Shown: positions 17,712 through 26,663, counted from the stretch's first letter. The stretch is DNA of 64,000 nt from CAZGAQ01 sp964523405 (GCA_964523405.1 CAZGAQ010000004.1:62001-126000); one strand, 5' to 3'. Numbers and translations are program-made. Notes: generated by a model from the letters alone, not told the origin.

Positions 17712-18851
17712 TTATGGGTACGGATCGATGCGCAGAATTGCCGTATCGGACGCGACGTACAAGGCGCCCGTGGGCGTGAAGCACAGCGCCGTCATCGGCG
17801 CCGGCAGCCCGCCCGCGAAAAGCGTCAACGCTCCCAGCCCTAACCGGTCGGAAGTCAGCGCCGCGGCGTACACGCGCCCCGGATCACGCGACCCGTAGAA
17901 CACGCGGAGCTGCATCGCCACCCCGTACCGCGTGCTCGGGTTGAACGTGGGACCGATCAGCGCACTCGTGTCGGAACCGGTTTCAATCCACGGATCCGCA
18001 TACTCGGCGTGCTGCGCTACCCACGCCTGCTCACCCGTCGTGTCCGCTTTGCCAATCACCTCGGGCCAGCCAAAGCTCCGCCCGGCGACAACCAAGTCTA
18101 ACTCGTGCCTGTCCGTCGGATTGCGGTCGGTCACGAACGCCCGACGCGACTGCGGATCCACCGCTAAGCCTTGCGGATTGCGCAAGCCACTCGCATAAAC
18201 CGCCGAGCCGGCCGTCGGATTGTCTGTCGGTAGGCTACCGTCATCCTTGTACCGCAGAATCTTGCCGGGCAAGGAGTTGGCGTCCAGCGCAAAGTCCTGG
18301 TTCTCCTGATCCCCCAGCGCGACCAGCAACGAGTCGTCCGCCAGGAACGCAATCTGCCCCCCGACCCGCGTGCCTTTCCCGACCGCCGGCAGCGAGACCA
18401 CAAAAACCTCGCTGCCACCCAGATTGTTGCTCTCCACAAAGTACACCACGCGATGGTCCACCACCGCCTCCGCCACGCTCGTGGCGGCCCCCGTGTCGGA
18501 CCGCGTGTAAAAGACGTAAATGCGGTGATTCAAGTTGAATGCGGGATGAAGCGCAATGCCCAGCAGACCGCGATCCCCCGCATAGTTGACGGGCACCTGC
18601 GCCACGGGCGCTTCCTGCAGCACACCATCAACCACCACCCGGATCCGGCCCGTTTCTTTCTCCGTGTAGAACACGCGCCCGTCGTCGGCAACCGCCAGTC
18701 CGGTGGGATAATTGGCCTCCGGCACAACGTACACCGCCTGCAGCCCCGGCGCGGTGTTGATCGGCACGTACGTATTCGGACAGCCCGCCAAAGCGGCCAA
18801 GCCAGTCACGACAAGCGCCAGGACAAACACGCGTGTAGTGCGACAGGACAT
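17712..18851 (-). CDS. PQQ-type glucose/sorbosone dehydrogenase-like lipoprotein
   Basis: Starts at ATG 18851 behind GAGGAG. The signal peptide ends in LAALAGC, a lipobox. The body is a six-bladed propeller of the GSDH family: NYPTGLAVADDGRVFYTEKETGRI, YAGDRGLLGIALHPAF, YVFYTRSD, and later NPQGLAVDPQSRRAFVTDRNP and GRSFGWPEVIG. Family members oxidise sugars with PQQ in the periplasm, but many lipoprotein members have no proven activity. The usual blade order is intact; I could not verify the PQQ ligands. It is followed by a gap of 232 bases without a gene and is preceded by a 129-base gap. Confidence 0.87.
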   Translation of the reverse strand: MSCRTTRVFVLALVVTGLAALAGCPNTYVPINTAPGLQAVYVVPEANYPTGLAVADDGRVFYTEKETGRIRVVVDGVLQEAPVAQVPVNYAGDRGLLGIALHPAFNLNHRIYVFYTRSDTGAATSVAEAVVDHRVVYFVESNNLGGSEVFVVSLPAVGKGTRVGGQIAFLADDSLLVALGDQENQDFALDANSLPGKILRYKDDGSLPTDNPTAGSAVYASGLRNPQGLAVDPQSRRAFVTDRNPTDRHELDLVVAGRSFGWPEVIGKADTTGEQAWVAQHAEYADPWIETGSDTSALIGPTFNPSTRYGVAMQLRVFYGSRDPGRVYAAALTSDRLGLGALTLFAGGLPAPMTALCFTPTGALYVASDTAILRIDPYP

Positions 18852-18980
18852 CACAACTCCTCCTCGCGCGGCCGGCCGCGCGGCAGTTGCGGGCATCGTA
18901 ATTGTCGCCGCGGCCGCTGGAAAGGGGTTGCCCGACGACCCGCGCCCGACAACCTGGAGACGGCCTCCCGGGCATACCCT

Positions 18981-21116
18981 TCAGCCGTCGGCCACTTCCA
19001 GCGGGCACCCATCCATGTGCGCCGGCACCGGCACACCAAACAGGGTGAGGATCGTCGGGGCCAGATCCGTAATGTGCGGGCGCTCGGCCTGCACGCGCCG
19101 ATTACTGAACAGCACCCCCGGAACGTGCCGGGGATCGATCGAGTGATCGCCGCTCCATGCCTTCGTGTTGTCATGAAAAGTCTGCTCGGTCGGCTGGCCA
19201 ATCGCCGCCTCCCAGGACACGCGATACCCCTTGGCGTAACCGAGCACCAGGTCCGGGGCCTCCTCTCGGTAGGGGCCACGATAGATTTGCTGGGCGTCCA
19301 GCACACGCTCGATGGCCACGGCGTCGGCAGCGGGGTCGCGCAACCCCGTGAGCTGGCCCGCCAGTTCCGCCCGCAGCGCCGCGGCATCGGCAGGATCGAC
19401 AATGCCCTGCGCCTCCCGGCCGCGCAGGTTCAACCAGATGCCCGTGAGCCCGAGGGCGTAGGCGCGCGTCCGGGACCAGTCCACCCCGGCGAGGTACTTC
19501 TGCCCGCGACCATCCGGCTTCAACTGGAGATAGCCGTGCTCCTCGAGCCAGCGGTTGGCGTCAAAGCCGCGGCGGAACGAAGCGCAGCCGTGATCGGAAA
19601 TCACCAGCAACAGCGTACCCGGATCACGACACTGCCCCAGCGTCCGCCCCACCAGCGCGTCCATGCGGACGTACATCTCCTCAATCGCGTGCGGCCGCGT
19701 ACGGCTGATGTCCGCCTCTGCGTCGGCGGGGCGGCAGGCTGGATGCTGAGGTTCAAGGTAGCGCCAGAACATATGGTGCACGCGATCCGGACCGTCCAGC
19801 ACACAGGCAATGAAACCCTGGCGGACCTTGTCCAGCGCGTCGGCCAACATGCGCATGCGCTCCTCGTCCGCCTCGAGGCATTGGTGCAGGAAGGTCGCAT
19901 CGTCGAGTACGCCCGCATTGCGCCCCCACGTATCCTCTGCCAACCCAAGCGTCGCGTACGTGCCAATCAGCTTCGCCAGGTACGTCGCGTAGATCGCGGG
20001 GTGTGACAGTGGCAGCGCCGGCGACTGCGGATCGAGCTGGATCGGCGTCACATACAGCCGAAACTCGGGGTGCGTTTCCAGCAACAGAAACTCGCAAATG
20101 CCGCGCACCGTGATGCCCAAACCGGCCTTGAACGGCACTCGCACCCACGGTGTGTAACGCCCACTGACAAGTTTGTACGTCTGACCGTCGATCTTCAGCA
20201 CGGCCGCGTCGCGCCCGGTGACGCGCACCTCAAACGGGCAGCGCAGCGGACCGTTCCCCGGCCGCACCGTGTCCGCGGGGCCGATGAGCTGCGCCCGGAT
20301 GCGGTCACCGTCGCGCTGCACGTGGACTTGCTCGCCGCCGATGTGCTCCGCCGCCGGACCCGTGGTGTAGTACGAGAACGTGCCCTGCGAGCCGCGCAGA
20401 TCGGGAACACACATGGCCGACAACAGCACGCCGCGGAACTTCTCCGGCGGAAACGTAATCGGCATGCGGATAATGTTGCTGAAAATGCCGTGGTCGCCGA
20501 GCAGATTCCAGAAGGGGCGTCCCTTGCGGAGGAGGCGCACCTGCGGCGGACCGAGCGGCAGTCGGTAGCGCCCCAGGCGAATCTGCCGGCGCGGCGGCCG
20601 GATTTCAACGGACGAGAGTACCGGCCGATAGGTCCGCGGGTCACGCGTCAGGAAGTCGAAAATGCGATGCTTACCCGGATTGCAGCCCGTCATGAACGAC
20701 GACCACGCCACGGGCGTCAGCGGCGGCGCGGTCGTCCCCAGCCGCAGGTAGGTGCCCTGGTCGCGGAGACGGGCGAAGTTCGGCAGCTTGCCCGCCGCCA
20801 TGTACTGCTCCACCAGCGTGGGCTCCAACCCGTCCAGTCCGAGTACGACCACGCGGCGAACGCGCGCCTTGGCGTGGGCGCGGCGCCGCCGCACCGCACG
20901 CAGCCCCCACCGAAACGGCCAGAGCAGCAAAGCCCCCAGCGCCGAAAAGACCGCGACAAATAGCGTGAAGAGCGTCGTGCCGACGGCAAACCCGGCCCCC
21001 GGACCGATATAGGCCTGCGCCACGGGCACACCCGTAAGCAGCAGAAGTACGGCAACACCCAACCACGCCCGAGCCAGGTGTGATCGGCATGGCGCATCGC
21101 TACGTGGTGTCGGCAT
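18981..21116 (-). CDS. membrane-anchored alkaline phosphatase superfamily phosphodiesterase
   Basis: ATG 21116 has CGGAG four bases upstream; the longer reading has none. Two membrane segments (residues 15-35 and 40-65, around AYIGPGAGFA) are followed by a type I phosphodiesterase/nucleotide pyrophosphatase domain. Metal-site elements are visible: VVVLGLDGLEP, the nucleophile block TPVAWSSFMTG near 139, PDRVHHMFW, LLVISDHGCASF near 507 and a final GDHSIDPRHVPG. The DGCPLEV tail is typical of the planctomycete subgroup. Substrates of this subgroup are not known; a phospho- or sulfo-ester of a cell-surface molecule is a guess. No operon partner. Confidence 0.9.
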   Translation of the reverse strand: MPTPRSDAPCRSHLARAWLGVAVLLLLTGVPVAQAYIGPGAGFAVGTTLFTLFVAVFSALGALLLWPFRWGLRAVRRRRAHAKARVRRVVVLGLDGLEPTLVEQYMAAGKLPNFARLRDQGTYLRLGTTAPPLTPVAWSSFMTGCNPGKHRIFDFLTRDPRTYRPVLSSVEIRPPRRQIRLGRYRLPLGPPQVRLLRKGRPFWNLLGDHGIFSNIIRMPITFPPEKFRGVLLSAMCVPDLRGSQGTFSYYTTGPAAEHIGGEQVHVQRDGDRIRAQLIGPADTVRPGNGPLRCPFEVRVTGRDAAVLKIDGQTYKLVSGRYTPWVRVPFKAGLGITVRGICEFLLLETHPEFRLYVTPIQLDPQSPALPLSHPAIYATYLAKLIGTYATLGLAEDTWGRNAGVLDDATFLHQCLEADEERMRMLADALDKVRQGFIACVLDGPDRVHHMFWRYLEPQHPACRPADAEADISRTRPHAIEEMYVRMDALVGRTLGQCRDPGTLLLVISDHGCASFRRGFDANRWLEEHGYLQLKPDGRGQKYLAGVDWSRTRAYALGLTGIWLNLRGREAQGIVDPADAAALRAELAGQLTGLRDPAADAVAIERVLDAQQIYRGPYREEAPDLVLGYAKGYRVSWEAAIGQPTEQTFHDNTKAWSGDHSIDPRHVPGVLFSNRRVQAERPHITDLAPTILTLFGVPVPAHMDGCPLEVADG

Positions 21117-21247
21117 GGTGCTCCGTTGGCTCCTGGGCTGCCTGGACCTTGTTGTGAACCGGTTCTCGCGGCGCTTCAATAAGCACTCATCTTAGCCGCA
21201 ATCCGGCGAATTCCGAGCTTTCCTGCCCCGGTGACGCGCGCCACGCG

Positions 21248-21276
21248 TTGACAAAACTCGCGCGCGACCGCAATCT
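21248..21276 (+). promoter_or_regulatory. possible promoter of the thiolase-like operon
   Basis: A consensus -35, TTGACA, stands at 21248-21253. At the expected distance the -10 is poor (CAATCT, 21271-21276), so the assignment rests on the -35 alone. It would serve the gene starting at 21348. Confidence 0.35.
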
Positions 21277-21347
21277 GCCGCTACGGGCTTCCTATCACGT
21301 GTGGACCTGCGCCCCTTCATTTCCTGGGCGCCGCAAGGAGATCGCCA

Positions 21348-22718
21348 GTGATCAAATTCGGCCAGGGGAATCTACGCATTCCGCGTTTCGAGAAGCCGGT
21401 GTACGTGGTGGCCGGCGGACTCACCGATTTCCGCAAAAAGTACCCCGAAAAAAACACCTGCGAGCTGTGCACTGCCGCCTTGCGGATGGCGGTCGAGGAG
21501 AACGACCTGAAGGTCGATCCGGAGCAGTTCCGCCGGATGGTGAATTGGGCCGTGTACTCCCAGTTCGCCGACCACTTCGGCGACCAGCTCCTCGCGGCCG
21601 CCAAAGTCCACGACTACCTGGGCTTCGATCCCCTCGGCAATATTGAGGTGAAAACCGGCGGGGCCACGGGCGGCTCCTCCGTACTCGCCGCCGCCCAGGC
21701 CATCGCCTCAGGCTACGCCGACTGCGTCCCGGTCGTCGGCTGGGAACGCATGGACGAGGTGCCCACCAAGGTGGGCAACGCGTACATCGCCAGCGCAGCC
21801 TGTAAGGACTTCGAGAGCGAGCTGGGCTGGATGTACGCGGCCTATTACGCCCTCATGGCCCAGCGCTACCAGTATGAGAACAATGTGCCGCGCGAGACGC
21901 TGGCCAAGATCGCATGCAAAAACCACGAGTACGCCACGTACTCGCCTTTCGCGCAGAACCCGGGCCACTACACCGTCGCGGACGTGCTGAAAAACGACTT
22001 CGTCTCGGACCCGCTCACCTTCCTCGAGTGCTGCGTCATGAGCACCGGGGCGGCCGTGCTGATCCTGTGCGACGAACGCGTGGCCTATCGGCTCAGCGAC
22101 ACGCCGATCGAGCTCAAGGCCATCTGCGGTGGCACGCACACGCTGCGCACCGCTGACCGCCGCAACATGCCCATCCTCCTGCTGCCCAATGAGACCGAAG
22201 CAACCTACCGGGAGTACTTCCAGGGTAAACGCCATGAGTGGCCGGGCTTCAGCTCGTTCCTCGCGGCACGCCTGGCCGCCTACCTCGCCTATCACATGGC
22301 CGGCATCAAGGACCCGGTGAAAGACCTCGACCTGCTCGAAACCCACGACGCCTTCACCATCAGCGATATCCAGACCTACGAGGACATCGGCCTGCGCCCC
22401 TACGGCCGCGGCCGCGAGTTCATCGAGTCCGGCGAGGCGTACTACGAGGGCAAGCTGCCGACCAACCTCTCGGGTGGGCTGATTGGCACGATGCACGCGG
22501 TCGGAGCCACGGGCATCTTCCAGCTCGTCGAACTCCTCTGGCAATTGCAGGGCAAGTGGGCCAAGTTCCACGCCGACCCCAAGATGTGGCAGCGCTGGGG
22601 CAAGACCAAGCCGGCGCAGTTCCGCGATCTGCAGGTACGCGACGCGAAGCGCGGCTGCGCGATCAGCCACGCCGGCACCGGCAGCCATGTGACCTGCGCC
22701 ATCCTGGAGAAGCCGTAG
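21348..22718 (+). CDS. thiolase-superfamily protein lacking the usual active-site Cys motif
   Basis: A 456-residue thiolase-fold protein of the SCP-x/lipid-transfer branch. C-terminal motifs are clear: LETHDAFTISDI, YEDIGL, NLSGGLIGTMHAVGATG and SHAGTGSHVTCA. In the N-terminal half, where a condensing thiolase has an ACASG-type nucleophile, this protein reads VKTGGATGGSS, with no Cys. It is the first gene of a same-strand run ending in a DUF35 zinc-ribbon gene (24287-24760). Thiolase-DUF35 pairs occur in archaeal acetoacetyl-CoA thiolases and in steroid side-chain aldolases (Ltp2 with ChsH2). The missing Cys favours an aldolase or another non-thiolase reaction; the substrate is unknown. Confidence 0.88.
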   Translation: MIKFGQGNLRIPRFEKPVYVVAGGLTDFRKKYPEKNTCELCTAALRMAVEENDLKVDPEQFRRMVNWAVYSQFADHFGDQLLAAAKVHDYLGFDPLGNIEVKTGGATGGSSVLAAAQAIASGYADCVPVVGWERMDEVPTKVGNAYIASAACKDFESELGWMYAAYYALMAQRYQYENNVPRETLAKIACKNHEYATYSPFAQNPGHYTVADVLKNDFVSDPLTFLECCVMSTGAAVLILCDERVAYRLSDTPIELKAICGGTHTLRTADRRNMPILLLPNETEATYREYFQGKRHEWPGFSSFLAARLAAYLAYHMAGIKDPVKDLDLLETHDAFTISDIQTYEDIGLRPYGRGREFIESGEAYYEGKLPTNLSGGLIGTMHAVGATGIFQLVELLWQLQGKWAKFHADPKMWQRWGKTKPAQFRDLQVRDAKRGCAISHAGTGSHVTCAILEKP

Positions 22719-22754
22719 GCCGCACGGCGGTGCGTGCCCGCGCCGGAAACCACC

Positions 22755-24218
22755 ATGCCGCACCTTGCGCTCCTGCCCCTGCTCCTCGCTGCGGCGCTGA
22801 CCGTCCCGGACGTCGCGCCCGTGGACATCGGCACGCGCTGGGAACTCTGGCTCGACCGCGCCCTGCTGAGCGACCTGGACGGCGCAACCCTGCAACTGCA
22901 GACCCCCGTCCGCCGCGAAACCGTCTTCACCTTCGACGCCCCCTGGGAGGGACCCTGGAGCGGCTACTGCACCGTGCTGCACGACGGCCAGCGCTGGCGC
23001 CTGTACTACCGCGGCGGCGGCGAACTCACGCGCGAGTACGTCTGCCTGGCTTACAGCGACGATGCTGTGCACTGGACCCGCCCCGCACTCGGCCTCTTCG
23101 AACACGCGGGCTCACGCGACAACAACATCGTCTGGACCGGACGCGAACCGGCCTACTGCGAGGCCCACTCCTTCACGCCGTTTCTCGACCGCAACCCCGC
23201 AACCCCAACCGAGACGCGCTGGAAGGCCGTCGCACTCACCCGCGCCGTGCCGCCCGGCGAACAGCAGCGCCGCGCGGTCCTGGTCGGATTCGTGTCCGCC
23301 GACGGGCTGCGCTGGCAGCGGCTTTCGGATGCGCCGCTGCTGACGCAGGGGAGCTTCGACTCGCAGAACACCGCGTTCTGGGATGCCGCCCGCAACTCGT
23401 ATGTGTGCTACTTCCGCACATCACGCGACGGCAAGCGCGCCATCAGCCGGGCCACCTCGGCCGATTTCGTCCACTGGTCCGACCCGCAGCCGCTCGACTA
23501 CGGTGCCGCGCCGCTGGAGCACTTCTACACCAACGCGGTTCTGCCGTACCCCCGGGCCCCCCACCTGCTCATCGGGTTGCCCATGCGCTTCGTCCCGCCG
23601 CAGGAACGCAACGCGGTCGGCGATCCACCGCGCCCCACCGACGGCCTCTCCGACGCCGTGTTCATGGCCAGCCGCGACGGCGTGCACTGGTCGCGCCTGT
23701 TCCTGGAGGCGTTTCTCCGCCCGGGACCCGATCCGTGCCGCTGGGGCGGCGCGCACGGCAACAACACGCCCGCCTGGGGCCTGGCCCAGACCGGACCGGC
23801 GGAACTGTCTCTGTACTGGAGCGAAAACTACGACAACTTCACCGGAACACAGCCCGCCCTGACCCGCGTGCCCCAGCTCGCCCGCGGCACCCTGCGCGTG
23901 GACGGCTTCGTCGCCCTGCACGCCGGGTATGCCGGCGGCGCCGCCCGTACCGTGCCCCTCGTCTTCACGGGCCGGCGCCTGGTGCTGAACTGCGCGACGT
24001 CCGCGGTCGGCAGCGTCAGGGTGGAGTTGCAGGACGCCGGCGGTGCGGCGCTGCCGGGCTTTGCGCTGGCGGACGCGCCGGAAATCTGGGGCGATGAGAT
24101 CGAGCGCCCGGTACGCTGGCACGGCGGCGACGACGTGAGCGCGCTGGCCGGACACCCCGTGCGTCTGCGTTTGGTCCTGAAGGATGCGGATGTCTTCGCG
24201 TTTCGCTTTGTGAACTGA
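22755..24218 (+). CDS. exported five-bladed propeller protein, GH32/GH43-like fold
   Basis: Signal peptide (LALLPLLLAAALTVPDVAP), then a carbohydrate-enzyme-like propeller: RWELWLDRALLSDL, DDAVHWTRPALGLFEHAGSRDNNIV shortened here to VHWTRPALGLFE, WQRLSDAPLLTQGSFDSQN, FVHWSDPQP and DGVHWSRLF. The repeated W-[ST]-[RD] blade phrases resemble glycosyl hydrolase clan J proteins common in Planctomycetota; catalytic acids could not be assigned. ATG 22755 is preferred to GTG 22734, with GGAA seven bases upstream. It sits 36 bases after the thiolase-like gene and 68 before the DUF35 gene, an odd place for an exported sugar-active protein. Confidence 0.75.
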   Translation: MPHLALLPLLLAAALTVPDVAPVDIGTRWELWLDRALLSDLDGATLQLQTPVRRETVFTFDAPWEGPWSGYCTVLHDGQRWRLYYRGGGELTREYVCLAYSDDAVHWTRPALGLFEHAGSRDNNIVWTGREPAYCEAHSFTPFLDRNPATPTETRWKAVALTRAVPPGEQQRRAVLVGFVSADGLRWQRLSDAPLLTQGSFDSQNTAFWDAARNSYVCYFRTSRDGKRAISRATSADFVHWSDPQPLDYGAAPLEHFYTNAVLPYPRAPHLLIGLPMRFVPPQERNAVGDPPRPTDGLSDAVFMASRDGVHWSRLFLEAFLRPGPDPCRWGGAHGNNTPAWGLAQTGPAELSLYWSENYDNFTGTQPALTRVPQLARGTLRVDGFVALHAGYAGGAARTVPLVFTGRRLVLNCATSAVGSVRVELQDAGGAALPGFALADAPEIWGDEIERPVRWHGGDDVSALAGHPVRLRLVLKDADVFAFRFVN

Positions 24219-24286
24219 AGCAGCCCGGCCCACCCGCGCGGACTCCCGCGCGGGCGCGCTCGGCGGATATCAGGAAAGGGATCCGG

Positions 24287-24760
24287 ATGGCAATTGCATG
24301 GCCCACGACCGCGGCGGAAGTGCTGAACCGCGAGCCGCTGGTAATCAAGAATCAGAAGGATTGGTACCACATTCATACCTACGGCGGCTGGGGCAGGTTC
24401 TTCGCCGGACTGCAACGCGGCGAGCTGCTCGCGACACGCTGCACCAACAGCCAGTGCGGCGAGCGCCGTCTCTGGCTGCCACCACGCAGCGAGTGCCCCG
24501 ATTGCTGGCACCCCATGGAATGGACCCCCGCGCCCCAGCAAGGCACCATCTTCACGTTCTCCACCGTGACCTATCCCGGCCAGCTCTTCCGCCTCCCGCC
24601 CGGCACGCCGCTGATCAGCGTCGAGCTGCCCGGCGTCTGCACCAAGCTCATGAGCTGGCTCAAGGAGGGCCAGCCCCAGTTCGGCTTGAAGGTCAAGGCC
24701 GTCTTCAACACGCAGCACCCGACCAACACCATCCTCGACCTGGCGTGGGTGCCGGCCTAG
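24287..24760 (+). CDS. DUF35 zinc-ribbon/OB-fold protein
   Basis: A 157-residue partner protein of thiolase-fold enzymes. The rubredoxin-like zinc ribbon has CTNSQC and CPDC (residues 53-85), followed by an OB-fold acyl-CoA-binding domain (GTIFTFSTVTYPGQLFRLP, LISVELPGV, GLKVKAVF). In characterised systems DUF35 proteins bridge a thiolase or aldolase to the next enzyme and channel acyl-CoA. GGAAAGGGA lies upstream of ATG 24287. The likely partner is the thiolase-like protein at 21348-22718. The N-terminal 45 residues, including KDWYHIHTYGGWGRFF, are longer than in minimal DUF35 proteins. Confidence 0.9.
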   Translation: MAIAWPTTAAEVLNREPLVIKNQKDWYHIHTYGGWGRFFAGLQRGELLATRCTNSQCGERRLWLPPRSECPDCWHPMEWTPAPQQGTIFTFSTVTYPGQLFRLPPGTPLISVELPGVCTKLMSWLKEGQPQFGLKVKAVFNTQHPTNTILDLAWVPA

Positions 24761-24906
24761 CCGCCCGCGGAAAATGAAGCGCCGGCCTCCCGCGCGCTGC
24801 CGCGGTATCCCGTTTTGCACCGCCCGCTCCACCGGTAGAATCGGCACCGCTTGCGGCGCCCCCCGCCCGGTGGCGCCACCCGGATGCACCACGCGAGGAC
24901 CGTCCG

Positions 24907-25668
24907 ATGCGGCATTGGCTGCTGCTCTCCCTGCTGGCACTGCTGGCGCTCCAGACCGGCTGCCTCGGCCCGCTCAAGTCGCTCGTGCGGGCAGCCAGCT
25001 CCTGCAAGGTCGAATCAGACCCCCCCGGTGCCGCGATCCGGCTCAACGGCGAGTACATCGGCACCGCGCCCTGCCGCGTCCGGTACCGCGAGGCCGACAA
25101 GTACGCCTTTTCGGCCGACTTGGCCAACTACCACCGCGCCGACCAGTCCTTCAAGGAATTCCCCACCGGCGTGCTGCTGCGGCTCAGTCCGCTTGCGCGG
25201 CCGCCGCAGGACTGCAGCTTGACCGACCTACCGGCGGGCCAGCCGGCGGTATCCGTCGCGGTGCTGGACTTTCAGCCTCCGGACGCCGACGCGCGCCAGC
25301 TCGGCACCGCGCTCGCGGACTACTGCCGGCAAGCAGTGCAGGCCAGCGGGCGCTACATCCTCGTGGACCGCGAGAATATGCGCTCCCTCCTGACCGAGGC
25401 GGATTTCGCGTCAACCGCCCAGTGCGACGAGACACGCTGCCTCGTGGACTACGGGCGCAAACTGCGGGCGCAAAAGATCATTCACGGCCGGCTCAGCCGC
25501 GTCGGCAGCGCATGCGTTCTCACCATCAAGATGATCGACGTCGGATCGGCCGCCGTCGCGGGGATTCAGAACGCGAAGGTGGCAGGCGCCCCAGGCGAAG
25601 CGCTCGACTTCGTCGCCCCAACCACCTGCGCCCTGCTGCGCGAGACGCTCACCCGCCCCCCGCCCTAG
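24907..25668 (+). CDS. PEGA-domain lipoprotein with CsgG/TolB-like domain
   Basis: Signal peptide with lipobox LQTGC (Cys near 19). Residues 30-75 form a PEGA domain (CKVESDPPGAAIRLNGEYIGTAPCRV, identified by SDPPGAAIRLNG). Residues 105-250 resemble the CsgG/FlgO/LpoB-type nucleotide-binding-like fold: VSVAVLDFQPPDADARQLG, GRYILVDRENMRSLLTEADF, CLVDYGRKLRAQKIIHGRLS and VLTIKMIDVGSA. Such proteins act in outer-membrane assembly or as periplasmic sensors; the role here is unknown. It is 146 bases after the DUF35 gene and may be a separate transcription unit. Confidence 0.83.
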   Translation: MRHWLLLSLLALLALQTGCLGPLKSLVRAASSCKVESDPPGAAIRLNGEYIGTAPCRVRYREADKYAFSADLANYHRADQSFKEFPTGVLLRLSPLARPPQDCSLTDLPAGQPAVSVAVLDFQPPDADARQLGTALADYCRQAVQASGRYILVDRENMRSLLTEADFASTAQCDETRCLVDYGRKLRAQKIIHGRLSRVGSACVLTIKMIDVGSAAVAGIQNAKVAGAPGEALDFVAPTTCALLRETLTRPPP

Positions 25669-25696
25669 GGCGGTTTCACGCATGGTGTGCTGCCTC

Positions 25697-25745
25697 GTGG
25701 CATCAAATGTCTCCGCCTGACAGGGTGTAGCGCGTCCGGCTCCGC
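25697..25745. repeat. GTCAGGC-family repeat, degenerate copy
   Basis: Holds the right arm GCCTGAC with CAGGGTGTAGCGCG and CTCCGCCTGCCC downstream, aligning with the better copies at 34389-34456 and 50677-50750. The left arm is eroded. Confidence 0.55.
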
Positions 25746-25843
25746 CTGCCCAGCAGGAATCGGATGGGTGCCGGACGAAGGACCCCCGTCCCGAAGCACT
25801 ACGCCTGAAGTAAATCCGCTCTAGAGACACATTGCGGTCGCGC

Positions 25844-25880
25844 CAAAAGAAACCCGGCCGTGCAGCCTCTGCACGGCCGG
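25844..25880 (-). terminator. intrinsic terminator of the Lys/His-rich gene
   Basis: Perfect 12-bp stem, CCGGCCGTGCAG (25854-25865) and CTGCACGGCCGG (25869-25880), three-base loop. Reading on the minus strand the hairpin is followed by GTTTCTTTTGG, a U-rich tract, so it is oriented to stop transcription from 26275 leftward. Confidence 0.85.
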
Positions 25881-25993
25881 ACCGGCTGCGTTTCACTTGC
25901 TGCGCCGTCCAGGTGTAACGCGGCGCTCCCCGCGGACCGTGCCTCGGGTTCGCGCGCGGCCGGCCGGGGATCAGCACTTCGCGCGCGACGCCG

Positions 25994-26275
25994 CTAGTGC
26001 TTGTGGTTCTTGGCCTTGGCGGTCTTGTGCGTCGCCTTCGTGGTCTTGTTGTGCTTCTTCGCGTGCTTCTTGCTGTTCTTCTTGGTGTGCTTCTTCGCGT
26101 GCTTCTTGGCCTTCTTGGTGTGCTTGGCCTTGGTGGTCTTGTGCTGCGCAACCTTGGCCGGCGCCGGGCTCGGCGGAGCGGCCAACGCCGTGGCGGCGCC
26201 ACCCAGACCCATCGTCGACCCGATGACCCCAATCATGGTGCCCGTCAGCAGATTGCGGAAACTCCTCGACAGCAT
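25994..26275 (-). CDS. small exported Lys/His-rich low-complexity protein
   Basis: A 93-residue protein: ATG 26275, with GGAGAA eight bases upstream, begins MLSRSFRNLL and a signal peptide ending near ATALAAPP. The mature part is almost wholly Lys, His, Ala and Thr (KAKHTKKAKKHAKKHTKKN, then more of the same), predicted charge strongly positive and disordered. Composition recalls enterobacterial acid-shock protein Asr and histone-like tails, but that is similarity of composition, not shown homology. A dedicated terminator follows the gene and a leader of over 150 bases with several small hairpins precedes it. Binding to an anionic envelope polymer or metal is a guess. Confidence 0.75.
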   Translation of the reverse strand: MLSRSFRNLLTGTMIGVIGSTMGLGGAATALAAPPSPAPAKVAQHKTTKAKHTKKAKKHAKKHTKKNSKKHAKKHNKTTKATHKTAKAKNHKH

Positions 26276-26663
26276 TTTCGTCTTCTCCACTCAGACATTC
26301 TCTGTCGACCGTCCGCAGAAGTTCGCACCCTCGCCGGTGCGCTGCGGCCGAGCGACTTGATGAACGCGGAATTGTACGTCTGCCACCCCCCCAGGTGCGA
26401 AATACGCGTCAGAATTGCCGCCCACCGGCGCGCCAAACCAGCGGCTCACCGCACCAATAAGACCCTATCACAAGAAACACAACTAATTGTCCACGCTTGC
26501 GTTAGATGCACGCTCCTCGCAGCCCGCCGCAGCAGTCGCGTCGGCCCCCGCCTGCCCCGAACGAAACTGAGGGATAACCGATGTAGAGCACCGCAAACGC
26601 CGCAAAGTTCGGCGTTCGCCTCAGGAGGTTGGACCCCACGAGGCATCTTGCAGCGGACTGCGA
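26276..26663. other. intergenic region upstream of the Lys/His-rich gene
   Basis: No gene supported. The minus-strand leader of the small gene contains GC-rich hairpins, e.g. GCGGTGAGCCGC. I compared it with familiar riboswitch cores and recognised none. A fragment of the GTCAGGC repeat family (CGCCTGCCCCGAACGAA) lies at 26550-26575. The upstream HD gene ends at 26664. Confidence 0.4.
26550..26575. repeat. GTCAGGC-family repeat, right-end fragment
   Basis: CGCCTGCCCCGAACGAA followed by ACTGAGGGA matches the right end of the copy at 34389-34456. Same phrase, more diverged, at 38081-38105. Confidence 0.5.

Larger units (their letters stand above)
25669..25993. other. convergent intergenic region
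   Basis: No gene. It contains a degenerate copy of the GTCAGGC repeat (25697-25745), then a terminator hairpin for the minus-strand gene at 25994 (25844-25880). Confidence 0.5.

Noticed and set aside
25994..26275. Firm assignment of the Lys/His-rich protein as acid-shock protein Asr
   Set aside because: Only the composition is similar; no alignable conserved positions outside the signal peptide.
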